Shown here one piece after another: positions 39,055 through 51,482 of a DNA stretch of 64,000 bases. The notes beneath the pieces were generated by a model. That model did not search any database. It was not told where the DNA came from and saw only the letters and a list, made by a program, of their open reading frames with translations. A program made the position numbers and the translations under genes. The stretch comes from Pohlia nutans (taxonomy: Eukaryota; Streptophyta; Bryopsida; Bryales; Mniaceae). Location of the stretch: positions 8,302,001 to 8,366,000 of the forward strand of contig CM040090.1 in the NCBI GenBank assembly GCA_022496805.1. The letters are read 5' to 3'. How positions within the stretch are numbered: the first letter of the stretch is position 1; each line of letters opens with the position of its first letter.

Positions 39055-40202
39055 ATGGCTACAGCGATGGCCACCGTCTGCCTCGCAGCGCCCCGAATTG
39101 CAAACCTCTGCTCCGCCAGCACCAGCAACGCAAGGCTCTTCGACCGAACTTGCGCTAAGCCTCGACGCTCGGTCCTTCTCAAAGCCGGAAACGGCAGTGG
39201 CGTGGAGCCGGATTTGGAGGACGATTTTCGCGACCCCCACGAAACTGTTGGATATGAAATGGTGCGCCATTGATTTTAGGGTTTCTCACACCGCCATTGC
39301 GCAGAGCAAAATTCCAAGTGCTTTTAATCCTTTAGGTTCTAATTGTACGTCTCTTGAATATCCGCAGGAAATTCTCGGTACGTTCCCGTGGGGCAAGGCG
39401 GATGGCGCACATTCTTGGCACGAGGGCGACGATGGTAAGCTGGTCACATTACCACGTATTTAATTACTCCCTCAGTCCCAAAGTTATTGTCATGTTTGAA
39501 AGTGCTTTTTTAAGTAGGTCAAAAAAATACTTCCTTGTGGCTAATTTTATTTAGGTTGCAATGAACACATGCAATGTTCTTCAATCGTTCTAGTGACATA
39601 ATTTGGAACCTTTTGTAATCATGTTTCTTACAATATGATCAATGAAATTGGCTCAAAGAAATACCAAGCAAACAAGTTGGATAATAACTTTGGGACGGAG
39701 GGAGTACTATGGAGTGTGTGATTTAATATGCTCCTACTGATTGAGGCCTTCAATGGCATTTTGATTGTTTATTGCATTGCAGGTACTTGGTGGGAAGGTA
39801 TAAAGGAGGTTTTCGAAACTTCAGGAGGACCTGTTGGTGCTCAAGGTGAGTACAGCTAGAATATATGATTCTGCCATGTTGCTTTGAATTTTTTTTATCA
39901 TTTCTAGAGAAGCTTACATGTGAGTTCTGTGCAGGTGCTATATCGTGGCTCTTCATTCCCGGTCTTGTTGCAGGGGTATACTTCGATATCGATGTAAGTG
40001 TCGGGAGCGATGTTTTTTTAGGTATTCTTCTATGTTTCTGCAAGTGTGGTGTATTCTGATCATTGACAGGCTTTTGTTTGTGCAGCAAGACTATCTGTTC
40101 CTGTACACAGTCCTCTTCATATTTGCTTTCATAGGAATGGAGATGGCGAAGCCTAGCAAGCCCAGTCACTTCGAGCCAGACATGTACAAATTGAAGAAAT
40201 GA
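39055..40202 (+). CDS. Small plastid membrane protein, possible NDH-complex subunit
   Basis: Exons: 39055-39261, 39368-39434, 39783-39845, 39935-39993, 40086-40202, giving 513 nt, 170 residues. The first roughly 45 residues are Ala/Ser/Arg-rich like a chloroplast transit peptide. An acidic stretch follows (EPDLEDDFRDPHETVGYEM), then GKADGAHSWHEGDDGTWWEG, and a conserved-looking SGGPVGAQGAISWLFIPG. Two hydrophobic segments come next (AISWLFIPGLVAGVYF and YLFLYTVLFIFAFIGME), and a polar tail (KPSKPSHFEPDMY). The layout suggests a nuclear-encoded thylakoid protein. From general recall it resembles the PnsB5/NDH18 subunit of the photosynthetic NDH complex, but I cannot confirm that. The gene model is firm and the function is tentative. 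Intron 2 holds a Stowaway-type MITE. Confidence 0.75.
39467..39704. mobile_element. Stowaway-type MITE in the plastid protein gene
   Basis: A 238-bp element with ends CTCCCTCAGTCCCAAAGTTA and TAACTTTGGGACGGAGGGAG, flanked by TA. It belongs to the main subfamily, with very high similarity to 22739-22989 and 24213-24439. Confidence 0.9.
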
Positions 40203-40700
40203 GGGAGGTTTGCATCATTTGAGGACCGATATCAAACCCCTTGTAATTATGATATTTATTATGCATGTGTACCAGAAAGGATTTTTTCATACAAATTCCC
40301 TTCCTGTTGGCAAACTTTCATGTCGTCATAATTGGTGTTTCTGCTGACCAGGGTTTCCACTACAATGTTTTTCTTTCTTTCTACTTTTGGATTTGCATCT
40401 AACTTCAAAGAGAGCAAACCATGTGTAATGTTCTAACTACAGTGCAGAGACTGATTTTCTTTGTTGACAAATCACTGTAGTAGATCAGATTAGCTACTCT
40501 GCATCGCACCAAATTAAGGGGATTTTATTCAAGAGTCAAGAACATGCAAGAAGCATGAGTCAGCATGGAATGAGTGAGTGAGCACTTGAATATTCTGCTT
40601 TTCCTGCCAAGCCGAAGTTACCTGAATTGACGAAAGCAAACAGTTGAGCCTAACATGTAGGCTACAGTATTTTGTCAACTTAAATAGTTGAACTACTGTA

Positions 40701-41099
40701 AGGTTGGATAACCTATTACCACCAACTTAAGCAATCTGGCCTATTTTTGGCAGTGCTAAATTCCCCAAAAAAATATGACTGCATTCGAAATAGGTTTTGA
40801 TGAGGATTGCAAAAATTTGCAACATCTAATTCGCATTTGTCAATTTTATACAAAATTCCAAAGTGGCAAGTAACCTTTTACCCATACATCACATACCAAT
40901 TTCCTAAGTTCACACTTTGTTGTTCCTAGATCCGCTCATGAGCTAACCCAAAACCACCAGCTATTTCTTCGCAATTCTTGGCATGCCATTGGTCTACTTG
41001 AATAGTGAAATTGGTGGTTTTGGGTCTCAATTGTGGTGGCTCCAAGAAAATTGTACATGTCATAATTGGGGGAGGTGGTGGTAATAGGTTATCCAACCC
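40701..41099. mobile_element. TA-flanked MITE, AGGTTGG-ended
   Basis: A 399-bp element with ends AGGTTGGATAACCTATTACC and GGTAATAGGTTATCCAACCC, flanked by TA at 40699-40700 and 41100-41101. The right half is homologous to that of 7001-7411 (CATGTCATAATTGGGGG, TGGTCTACTTGAATRGTGAA). Confidence 0.83.
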
Positions 41100-41433
41100 T
41101 AGCCAGATTGACTTTTGTTTTGCAGTACGTAACTTATCAGTTGCTGAGAGAGAAGATAGAAAGATTGAATTGTATGGTTGAAATTTCTAACCAAATTGGT
41201 TTTGAATGTAAAACAGAAACTCAAGTCGCCTGTTCTTTGGAAATTGAGACGTGCAGACAAAGTGTCAGAGGTAACTGAGCATGTCCTGTTCTAAAAGCAG
41301 GAGGCCATGTGTTGAAAGGGGTATGAGCTAAAGCACTCTATTTTGTCCCATGACACTATTTGTGCCATTGTGTGTTAACCCTTTAGAGCATTCACACCCA
41401 TGCATGCAAGAGTTGACTTGCTGAAATTATTCA

Positions 41434-41830
41434 TCTACATTTGAAGGGCCCTTGCGCTTGCACTCCCCCACCCTTGCACGCCCCTCACACATCAAAATTG
41501 CACATCAAATAGTCAATGGACTAATCACAAGTAGAATGTGCGCATATAGTCAACTATATAGTGATTTGAAGGGTTGTTTCTTTACACACTAGGATTGAGA
41601 GCCAGAGCATCTCCACTCATACACGTTAGAGATGAGAATTATTCATTCACATGTGAAGAGCCCTTGCACTTACACTCCCCCACCTTTTGCACGCCCCTCA
41701 CACATCAAAATTGCACATCAAATAGTCAATGGACCAATCACAAGTAAAATGTGGGCATATAGTCAACTAAATAGTGATTTGAAGGGCCGTTTCTTTACAC
41801 GCTAGGATTGACAGTCGAGGCATTTTGAAG
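41434..41830. repeat. About 213-bp tandem repeat, two copies
   Basis: The unit containing CACTCCCCCACC, CACGCCCCTCACACATCAAA and ATAGTCAATGGACYAATCAC begins at about 41434 and again at about 41648, diverged by a few per cent. Each ends near a CGCTAGGATTGA-like motif. No coding signal is seen. Confidence 0.8.
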
Positions 41831-42248
41831 GGCCCTTGTCACTCTTCATTTAGTTTTGGAGTGTGAGAGACTATGGAGGGCTTTGATGGAGCTGCTCTCA
41901 AGAGACATTTGTGAAGGACCTTTGGCATTTTTCATTTAGTTCTTGAGTGTGAGAAACTTTGGGAGGGCATGGGTGGCCATGCTCTTACTAGTGCCTAGGG
42001 TATTGTAGTTGTGTGCACTGGATTTTAGTAGTTTTTCATTGTGATTAATATTGTCAAAAATAGGATAGATTAAATTAGAAAGTAAGCGTACAGTTGTATT
42101 CTAAATTAGAGTGGAGACAATTTGCCAAAATTAAAAAATTATCCAATGGTAGAATTCCAAGATTATGGTACGTTTTTGAACCATACAATCTCGCCTACAA
42201 TGCACACTCAAAAATGAGATTTTGAAGGGTGTGGGACTTCAAAGTTAA

Positions 42249-42817
42249 CCCCTAAACGTCCAACCGTCCAGAATGTGGACGATGGACAGAAGCAAACACA
42301 GATTTCTCATCCATCATTGATTTTTTGCAGTGTGGAATTTTTATTCTATATTTTATGAGAAGTTAGCTTCATGCATGTGTGATCCGATTAGAAAGGGGAT
42401 GATTTGTGAAATTTCTATGTCTCATTTCATGTTGTAGTGATTCACCCAAAATTTGGAAGATTTCAGTGTAAAAGTGATCTTAAAAAAGTCAACTCATAAA
42501 ATTAAGCAAACAAAAAATCTCCAAAAATCACTACACTTAGAGTATTACATTTCAACCAATTACAACAAATTTCATGTACAAATTGTCAATATCTTATTTG
42601 TAATCAAATTACAAAAGAATTTTCAATTTCAAGTTTCAAAATTCATACAAAAATATTGGTGATAGCAATCGCAGATCCAACCGTATGGATAGAATCTAAA
42701 ATTTATAATGTACAACTTTTATTCATACATCAAGTTCAAAATATCCCTCTGCGTTGCATTTTATGATGCATCTTTGCAAAACTGCCGAATTTGGAGAGGG
42801 GTGAGGACGTTTAGGGG
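42249..42817. mobile_element. TTAA-type (piggyBac-like) MITE, young copy A (569 bp)
   Basis: It is flanked by TTAA at 42245-42248 and 42818-42821. The ends are CCCCTAAACGTCC and GGACGTTTAGGGG, a perfect 13-base inverted repeat (one spacer base differs further in). It differs from 47765-48333 at only two positions, both transitions. The 69-codon frame at 42453 is part of the element and is not protein-like. Confidence 0.92.
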
Positions 42818-42821
42818 TTAA

Positions 42822-45442
42822 ATAGAATTTGGGTCAAATTTTTTAAAATCAAAATAACGCGGTTTAGCAATGACCTAAGTCAACACTTCTCTATTACAAT
42901 CATTCATCGAGAAAGGACTCGCATAATTTTTGCAAATTTTATAAGTGAGAGTGACTTATCCTTACATGGTTTAGAACAAAAATGTATGTAAAAAAAATTG
43001 AAAGAAGTTGGTACATTGATCAAGATTGGAATACATACACTACCGAAACATGAACAAGATAACACAATCCAAAAAAACCAAATAAAAAACTTCCAAACAC
43101 TTGAAATACGACATAATACATGCGTTGTATTTGTAAGTATTTGTTGTATTTTGAGGTATTTGCAGTAATTTGGTGTTTTGAACATAGGTATTTTGATAGC
43201 TGTACAACTCCAAATTGTTATTTTCTTTTTCTAGAAGATGTGTATTATAAATCTCCAAATTTGAACTTCATAATTCAAATTCAATTCTTCAAGGATTTTC
43301 TGTTATTTGCATTTCCAACACTCCAATGACTAGAATGTGGTTAGCTAGGTACTAAAGGGTTTATAGGATACTTTTCAAAGTTTGAGATGTACAATATTGG
43401 TATACGATGGCACAATTAGGGTGGCTTACGTTACTAGTATAACAATTATTATTCATAGAGCATGAAATGTTTCAAAATAAAATTAAAAAATTATTAAATC
43501 ATTAGTAGGTTTTCCACAATATCTGAAAATATTTAATAATAAGTTTCAACAAACTGATATGCACACAACATTGTTAAGCTCTAAAATTTGTATCCTACCT
43601 CAGGGATTTCACAGCAATAATATTAGAAAACAACGCGCGGGATAAAATGTGTATTATAAATAATACAGGCTTGATATAAACAACACATATTTTTTAAATA
43701 TTTGTAAAAATACACCATAGGAGTTAAAGATCCTAGGTTTTTTTTTTGAAATAGGGTGTCCTCTGTGCTCAAAGGCGAGAAGATTTTGAATGAAAAACTA
43801 CTTTGATTCAGTTGAAAAAATGGAGCAAAAGATCTATGAGGGTGGATAACGGATTAGGGTTTAAGAAAAATTGGTAGAGAACATTGCTGGAGAATTAGGT
43901 GTCAAGAATCTTTTTCTTTGACTTAGTACTTTGAATATTCATGAACCCTTTAGAGCAAAATCAAATAATTATAATGAACATACCCAACTTTAAATTAGAG
44001 CTTCATAAAATTTAAAAGTAATTACAAGGTCATTTTAAAAACAAGAAATTATATAATTATATAATAATACAGTACAAAAAATTAAGAATGGATAATTAAA
44101 TACCCCTTGAATAAATACCTTTGTCACGCAGGTGTATACATATATACATGTCTAGTGAACTCCCCGAGTACCCTACTAAAGTTTCGAAGATTCTTTTTGA
44201 TGCTCTTGGATGCTCTTTGTTTTTACATCTTAAATTTGTCTTACTTGCTTGACTCTTACTAAATTCTTTCATAGAATGGCAAGTGTCATCTATTGATCTA
44301 GTTCCAAGAAAAATCATTGTATCATTAAAAATCAAACCAAACACTAAGTGGTGCAAAACCCTACTATTATAGAATGTAATGCATGCGAGTAACTCACAAA
44401 TTCAAATCAACCATAATATTATATTGTATATCAAAATTATACTCTTCATTTTGTTGCATCTCAAAGAATATAACCTCTAAAATGAAAGTCAATTTAAGTC
44501 ATAAAATTTGCGAGGATCACAACCTTTTTGGAGACGACAACAATTACTAGTCTACCACCACAACGCATCATCTCATCATCATCTCAGGTGATGTAGAGTT
44601 ATTTATTTAGTCTAGATTGTACTAAATAGAGTGAAGAGTTTAGTTGTTGAAAAGTATTTGGACTAAATAAATAAACCAACATGACATGTTGACTCTAACG
44701 GTTGGGTACAGTAATCTCAGCTTAAAATTGTAATCAATTGCAAGTTCCCTTCTAATAAAGAAGCTTAATCGAGGTGCTTGAAGACCAATGCAAGTTCACT
44801 ACACTGAAATGGCGTATTTAGTATTCAGAGATAATTGATGTCTTTTACCACAAGTCGTTCAAAGGTGAAGAGAAATAGTGTCGTTGACACTATATAGGAG
44901 TTTGTCATTTGTCATTCCCACTTTCATTGAAAGTACCATGTTTTTTTCAAATAACGAGAGTGACATGAGGTGGCATGCCATATTCATTATAAGGTTGTCA
45001 TATGTTCTTGAAACATTGCATTCGTTTTTTTTACGACAAAATTATATCTCCCTAAAATTAAAGAGTGTCCAAATTTGAGAAATTAGTGTCCCAGACACTA
45101 AATACAAGCGAGGTGCCCAAAAACCACCCTTTCTACTACAGTAGTGATTGTTGGAAGATGATTATGTGATAGGTATCTTCATTGTGAGAAGCGTTATGGA
45201 TTATAATTCGGACCCCAATAGCGACCATTGTAGTCACACACCATAAAGTTCCAATTATAACCCATGACGTCCTGACCAATAATAATTACCATTTGTAAAA
45301 AATTAAACTGGGATTACATATATTTTGTATATTGTATGTATTTTGATTCGGAGATAGATGAAGTAAAAAGAATAATAGGATATATTACAAAATATAATAA
45401 GAACGTGAAAAGACCATAATATGACCCCGATAAAAATTACAA
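42822..45442. other. AT-rich spacer, nothing recognised
   Basis: Very AT-rich DNA without long open frames, splice-ordered exons or clear repeats. A short inverted motif (TATTTATTTAGTC near 44600 against GACTAAATAAATA near 44660) is the only structure noted. Confidence 0.5.
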
Positions 45443-45446
45443 TTAA

Positions 45447-45986
45447 CCCTTTAAGGTCCCGATTCAACACTGTTTTCAAAGATTTGTTATAAAATGTTTG
45501 ATAAAACATTAAAATGGAGTTGATGTACAAAGCAAAGTTATAAATGTCAATGTGAAGATAACATCTATACGGTTGGATTCATCATATTTATTATTAATAT
45601 TTTTAAATTAATTTTGCAAGGTTTTCTCTTGAAATTCAATTAAAAATCCAAAATTAATATTAAAATAAAATAAAATATTGTAATGAAATTGGAATAACAT
45701 GTACTACAAGATGGTATGGTTTTCACTATTTGATTCTTCTTATTATGGAAAATCATGTTTAAGGTCTCACTTTTTGAACTAAGAATGAAACTTGACATAA
45801 ACCACTTTTGCTATTTTTCAAAAACTCTCAATATCTTATCTTGAAGATCCATACCGTACAAATGGTAACCGACTAGCACAAGAGTTTAAAAAAAAATTGA
45901 ATGGATGAAAAACATCCCCTGCGTGGTGAAGGGACGCGTCCAGAATCATCCATCGTCCAGATTCTGGACGCAGGCGCGTCTAAGGG
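45447..45986. mobile_element. TTAA-type MITE, 540-bp family, forward copy
   Basis: It is flanked by TTAA at 45443-45446 and 45987-45990. It starts CCCTTTAAGGTCCCGATTC and ends GACGCAGGCGCGTCTAAGGG, so the terminal repeats are short and imperfect. It is the same length as, and a mirror copy of, 50939-51478. Confidence 0.82.
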
Positions 45987-46294
45987 TTAAACAAAACCTT
46001 TGTAGTTGGTGTACTACTCTACATCATGGTCAGTTTGGGCAAAAATAAAGAAAATGCCACGTATCATCTTCGTGAATGGTTTGGTGACGTGGACATTTCA
46101 AAATCTGACGTGGCTATGACGCCAGGCTGTCAAATATGTCCCTCACGTACAGCACCGTATTATGCTGGTAAGTCGTAATCAATGGACAGCTGAAGTGACC
46201 CACAATTTTCACTCAGTTTTCGTGATTTGAACAGGAGAATATTGTAATAATATGAAGATTATTACCAGGAATGATGGCCAGTTACACTTACAAA

Positions 46295-47655
46295 CAAAAC
46301 TGAGTATTGATTTGAAACTTTTCCATTCAAACAACCATATCATGAGCATCAATGGGCAAAGTCCAAAAGTGAATTCGCAAAAGTTGTAGTGTGCGACATA
46401 TAACACATTACTACCGAAGTTTGAAGAGAAACTCAATTGTGATTTGAAAGAAAATGAATTTCAAAGTTAGCCATGTCTAAAACTCGGTTTTGTGCGCTAC
46501 AAGTTGGAAGTACTTTAAATTTTGTGAATTTTTTCGTATAGCTTCAATAAAACTTTTTGTGCCTTGGCATGTTGGTATACATCGTTTTAGACTGTTGTAC
46601 GCAAAAATTGAAGGAAGTTGACATTTATAGAATTTAAAATATTGACAATTTGACAAACATGCAAATGATGTTGGTTTTCACGATATTTGAATTTTTTTTT
46701 GGATTTGAGAGTTTGGGACTGCATTGGCCATTGTATAGAGAGCATAGGTTGCAATATGACCATTGTTACATCTTAGTACCTTTACATTTGAAATAGTTGT
46801 TGAATAGGCCAATGCGTTCAATTTATATATTGGAGCTATACGATGTAGTTTTTTGGTTTAGGATTTTTGTACGAAAACTAGAGTTTATGACGCACATACT
46901 CAATTAACCAATTGAAAAACTTGTTTTTTTTGTGTTCAGTCTCATCAAAATATTGTCAATTTTATGAAAGTCAGTGTAATTTCTGGCAGTTTTGAATTTT
47001 TTGATGATATGGAAAATAATATGTTTTTTAATTTTGATTTGTAGGATTGAGTATGTGCGTCATAAACTCTAGTTTTCGTACAAAAATCCTAAACCAAAAA
47101 ACTACATCGTATAGCTCCAATATATAAATTGAACGCATTGGCCTATTCAACAACTATTTCAAATGTAAAGGTACTAAGATGTAACAATGGTCATATTGCA
47201 ACCTATGCTCTCTATACAATGGCCAATGCAGTCCCAAACTCTCAAATCCAAAAAAAAATTCAAATATCGTGAAAACCAACATCATTTGCATGTTTGTCAA
47301 ATTGTCAATATTTTAAATTCTATAAATGTCAACTTCCTTCAATTTTTGCGTACAACAGTCTAAAACGATGTATACCAACATGCCAAGGCACAAAAAGTTT
47401 TATTGAAGCTATAAGAAAAAATTCACAAAATTTAAAGTACTTCCAACTTATAGCGCACAAAACCGAGTTTTAGACATGGCTAACTTTGAAATTCATTTTC
47501 TTTCAAATCACAATTGAGTTTCTCTTCAAACTTCGGTAGTAATGTGTTATATGTCGCACACTACAACTTTTGCGAATTCACTTTTGGACTTTGCCCATTG
47601 ATGCTCATGATATGGTTGTTTGAATGGAAAAGTTTTAAATCAATACTCAGTTTTG
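46295..47655. repeat. 1.36-kb nearly perfect hairpin (about 610-bp arms)
   Basis: The left arm (46295 to about 46904) and right arm (about 47046-47655) are reverse complements around a 140-base spacer. Paired positions sum to 93950 at both the outer edge (CAAAACTGAG) and the inner edge (ATGACGCACATACTC), so there is no net indel. I saw only a couple of mismatches. The mirrored reading frames at 46209-46436 (-) and 47514-47708 (+) are a consequence of the symmetry. No target duplication is evident at the edges. Confidence 0.92.
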
Positions 47656-47764
47656 CTCGTCACTGTATGATTGTGGAATCAGGTCAACTTATCATCCATC
47701 AAGAATAAAAAAGAGTGAGGACTTATCCTCTAAGTTAAGTTATAAAGAATCCGGCTTGGCTTAA

Positions 47765-48333
47765 CCCCTAAACGTCCAACCGTCCAGAATGTGGACAATG
47801 GACAGAAGCAAACACAGATTTCTCATCCATCATTGATTTTTTGCAGTGTGGAATTTTTATTCTATATTTTATGAGAAGTTAGCTTCATGCATGTGTGATC
47901 CGATTAGAAAGGGGATGATTTGTGAAATTTCTATGTCTCATTTCATGTTGTAGTGATTCACCCAAAATTTGGAAGATTTCAGTGTAAAAGTGATCTTAAA
48001 AAAGTCAACTCATAAAATTAAGCAAACAAAAAATCTCCAAAAATCACTACACTTAGAGTATTACATTTCAACCAATCACAACAAATTTCATGTACAAATT
48101 GTCAATATCTTATTTGTAATCAAATTACAAAAGAATTTTCAATTTCAAGTTTCAAAATTCATACAAAAATATTGGTGATAGCAATCGCAGATCCAACCGT
48201 ATGGATAGAATCTAAAATTTATAATGTACAACTTTTATTCATACATCAAGTTCAAAATATCCCTCTGCGTTGCATTTTATGATGCATCTTTGCAAAACTG
48301 CCGAATTTGGAGAGGGGTGAGGACGTTTAGGGG
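47765..48333. mobile_element. TTAA-type (piggyBac-like) MITE, young copy B (569 bp)
   Basis: It is flanked by TTAA at 47761-47764 and 48334-48337. It is identical in length to 42249-42817, with two base differences (about 99.6 per cent identity) and the same orientation. Ends: CCCCTAAACGTCC and GGACGTTTAGGGG. Confidence 0.92.
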
Positions 48334-48337
48334 TTAA

Positions 48338-50934
48338 GGTATGAATGCACTCTTGGATCCACAAACTTTATATCCCTTCTTCTAAAGCAAGATGGAGTGC
48401 TCATGTTGTGGCAACATTCTCACTTTCTGTGGTTGGCAGTGAGGGCAGATTACATGCAACAAACCCAGTGTAGCCCCTTGTCAGACCTGGTTTAATAGGC
48501 CCCTAAAGTAGAGGGACCTATTTCCGGCCCTTTATGGATTTTGGGCTATGAAAATTGATGTAATAAATCTGAAAATTCCAGAGATATTCCAGCCAATGGG
48601 AGGCTTAGAAATTGAGAAGACCAATTTCTCATTGGCGCTAGATTTGTCAAAAAATGAAAAAATGAAAAAATGAAAAATGTACAACATTTGTCGTTATTGC
48701 ACCATTATCACTGAGTACAATAACTAAGTAAAATGTTTAAATATATTTTAAACTGAATTTTATATAATCTTTGGAATCTTTTATGCATAATTTATATTAT
48801 TTTAGAATATTCTATTTTTAATTTTTTTACATTTTATGAAATGAAACAAATAATAACAATCACAAACACTGGTTCATCAAGTCACCAACGAGTCACTTCA
48901 TTCAAACATAAATCATTTAAAATCAATCATTGCTACTATGTTTAGTTTTAAAACACCATTTTTTGTAAACACCTAGATATAGTACATCTTTGTATGATCC
49001 TAAAATTTCAAGCGCTAATCATGGTTCTAAAAATTATGAAAATGTTTGCGGTGAATGACATATTGAATTTGCTCAATTTAAAATAAAATAAAAAAACAAC
49101 TCATGATCAAACTTAATAATCATGTAATATAATTGGTAGATTGTCCTAAAAATCGATATACAATCTCACAACTAAGTTCTCTTTGAGCTTCAACGGTGAA
49201 GTTTTCTACATGAATAGCAATTCAGAGATACATTTGTATTCTTGAAAGCATCGCGAGAAGTAATAAATGTTTGGGAATGAGCATGGCCCTTCAGAGGTTA
49301 AAAAATATATTTAGCCCCACAAGCTTTTTTTTTTGGAAGAATCTTGTTCAAAACTTCGTTGAATCAAATAGGTTTTTAAAATGCTAAAAATAATATATTT
49401 AATATAGCTATACTTATTAGAATAGAACCAATGTAAATTTTATAAAAAAATCATGCTTGAAATAGAGTTCAAAAGAGATTATGGATGTCGGAATCAAGAA
49501 AGCCATGTCTTTTAAGGATTAATACAACTAACTTTCTTAATTGACCTCATATGGTGACCGTTAAAAAAAAAATGCGATTGGTCAATGCATTTGGATTTTG
49601 GAGAATGGTTTGAAAACAATAGAATTGAGGGTAGGAATGGAATAAGGTCTCTCTACCTTACAATTAATGTTGGTACTATTTCAAAATTAACTTGGTAGGA
49701 TAGAAGGGTTCACAATGTTACAGATGAATTACATTGATAGAAGGATTGATGAATTACAATGACAAAAGGGTTTGGATGGTTTTTATATGAAAAATGTATT
49801 GTAATAGTGTAAATATCACGTGTAATATGTAAAACAATGCCTCGCCACACTTTTTGCATGGGAAAAGAATTTGTGCAAGTCTTTGAACTTGTATGTTTTG
49901 TACATATTTGTTATTTGATACATGTGAAATTATATAAATGCAATGTATTCTTCATGTAGAGACTATGTGAATGTCTATTTTCATATATAACACGTATAAT
50001 GCAATTACTTTCAAGTTATTGTCAAATTCAAGATGTGAAACCTAAAATTGATATTTTCAATGTTGTGGCTATTGTATTTATTGTTTAGTGTGTGAGATTA
50101 GTGGCCAAGGTTTTATTTCACTATTTTTAATCCCTAAATGATAGAGAGGGTAAGGGCAAAATCTAGATGTGTTATAAAATATTAATTTTACAACTTTGAC
50201 GAAGTTTGGTGACTTTGGTGCATAAGAGAAACTGAGAAGCATGAAGTTTAGTAATTATCTGTACCGTTAAACTTTCAAAAAAAAAAGAGTTTTAAACATT
50301 CATTTAATGAATTTAGAAGTTGTTACAAAAATTAAAAAATTAAAAAATTAAAAACATTTCCCAAAATAGAAAGTTTTATAAAACCATGACAACGTAGAGG
50401 TGTTTGTTTTTCAAAAATTCATTAGTGAATCTCAATATTGCAAATGAAATGCAATAAAAAACACTAGAATATGATTTCTACCCCCAATTTTGACAAATAA
50501 TCAAGACTTGAAAAATGTTATCATTTTTTAGTTTTACGATACTTCCACTTTTTTATTTTAAAAACGTTCTTGGTTGTTTTAATTAAATTAAAAATCCGAA
50601 CAACAACATATTTTTTATTTTAGTCCATATACAACATGTACTTGACTATTGGAATGCCCCTATAAAATTCAAAGAGAGCAAAAGGGTAGTTGCACACTAT
50701 GGTGTCTCTCTGTTTTAGTCACGTTTGTAAGTTTTGGCCTTTCTTTTTCTTGTAATAAAATTGAATTACAAAATACTATATGTGATATTTTAAAGAGTCA
50801 ACATGCATGATAAAAATCCTCTTCTGTAACTTTTTATAACCAAAAATTTTAAAATTCTTTCACTACACAATGTACAAAGTAATTTGTAAATTAGTAAAAT
50901 AAATTTCTTTTATTATCACACTATTTAGAAACAT
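48338..50934. other. AT-rich spacer, nothing firm
   Basis: No gene. A segment near 48590 (CCAATGGGAGGCTTAGAAAT) resembles one near 8217 upstream of BOP1 (TCAATGGGAGGCCTAAAAAC), so some dispersed repeat is probably present. The rest is unremarkable. Confidence 0.45.
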
Positions 50935-50938
50935 TTAA

Positions 50939-51478
50939 CCCTTTGACGCGCCAACGTTCATATTCTGCGCTAGATGATTTCCGACGCGTCCCTTCACCAC
51001 ATGCAATGATGTTTTTTCATCCATCCAAAATTATCTTGATTCTTGTGCTAGTTGGCTACTATTTGTATGGTATGGATTTTCAAAATAAGATAATGTGAAT
51101 TTTTGAAAAATAACAAAAGTGGTTTATGTCAAGTTTCAATCTTAGTTCAAAAAGTGAGATTGTAAACATGATTTTCCATAATAAGTAGAATCAAATAATG
51201 GAAAATATACCATCTTGTAGTGCATGTTATTCCAATTTCATTATAATATTTTTTTATTTTTTTTGTGTTAATTTTGGATTTTTAATTGAATTTCACGAGA
51301 AAGCCTTGCAAAATTAATTAAAAAATGTTAATAATGAATATGATGAATCGAACCATACAGATGTGATCTTCACATTGACATTTACAACTTTTCTTTGTAC
51401 ATCAACTCCATTTTCGTTTTTCATCAACCATTTTATAACGAATCTTTGAAAAAAGTGTTGAATCGGAACCTTAAAGGG
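50939..51478. mobile_element. TTAA-type MITE, 540-bp family, reverse copy
   Basis: TTAA lies at 50935-50938 and 51479-51482. It starts CCCTTTGACGCGCC and ends GGAACCTTAAAGGG. Read in reverse complement it matches 45447-45986 across its whole length, including the GAAACTTGACATAAACCAC region. Confidence 0.82.
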
Positions 51479-51482
51479 TTAA

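Larger units (their letters stand above)
40203..42244. other. Spacer after the plastid protein gene
   Basis: The first 200-300 bases are probably 3' UTR. A TA-flanked MITE lies at 40701-41099 and a tandem repeat at 41434-41830. The 70-codon frame starting at 41066 begins inside the MITE and resembles no protein. Confidence 0.55.

Noticed and set aside
46209..47708. Mirror-image frames as a duplicated membrane protein gene
   Set aside because: They are the same hairpin sequence read on both strands; the frame is short, lacks splice context and ends at the hairpin edge.
42453..48178. A pair of nearly identical 69-codon frames at 42453 and 47969 as a gene family
   Set aside because: They lie within two copies of the same MITE; their identity reflects recent transposition, and older copies do not keep the frame.
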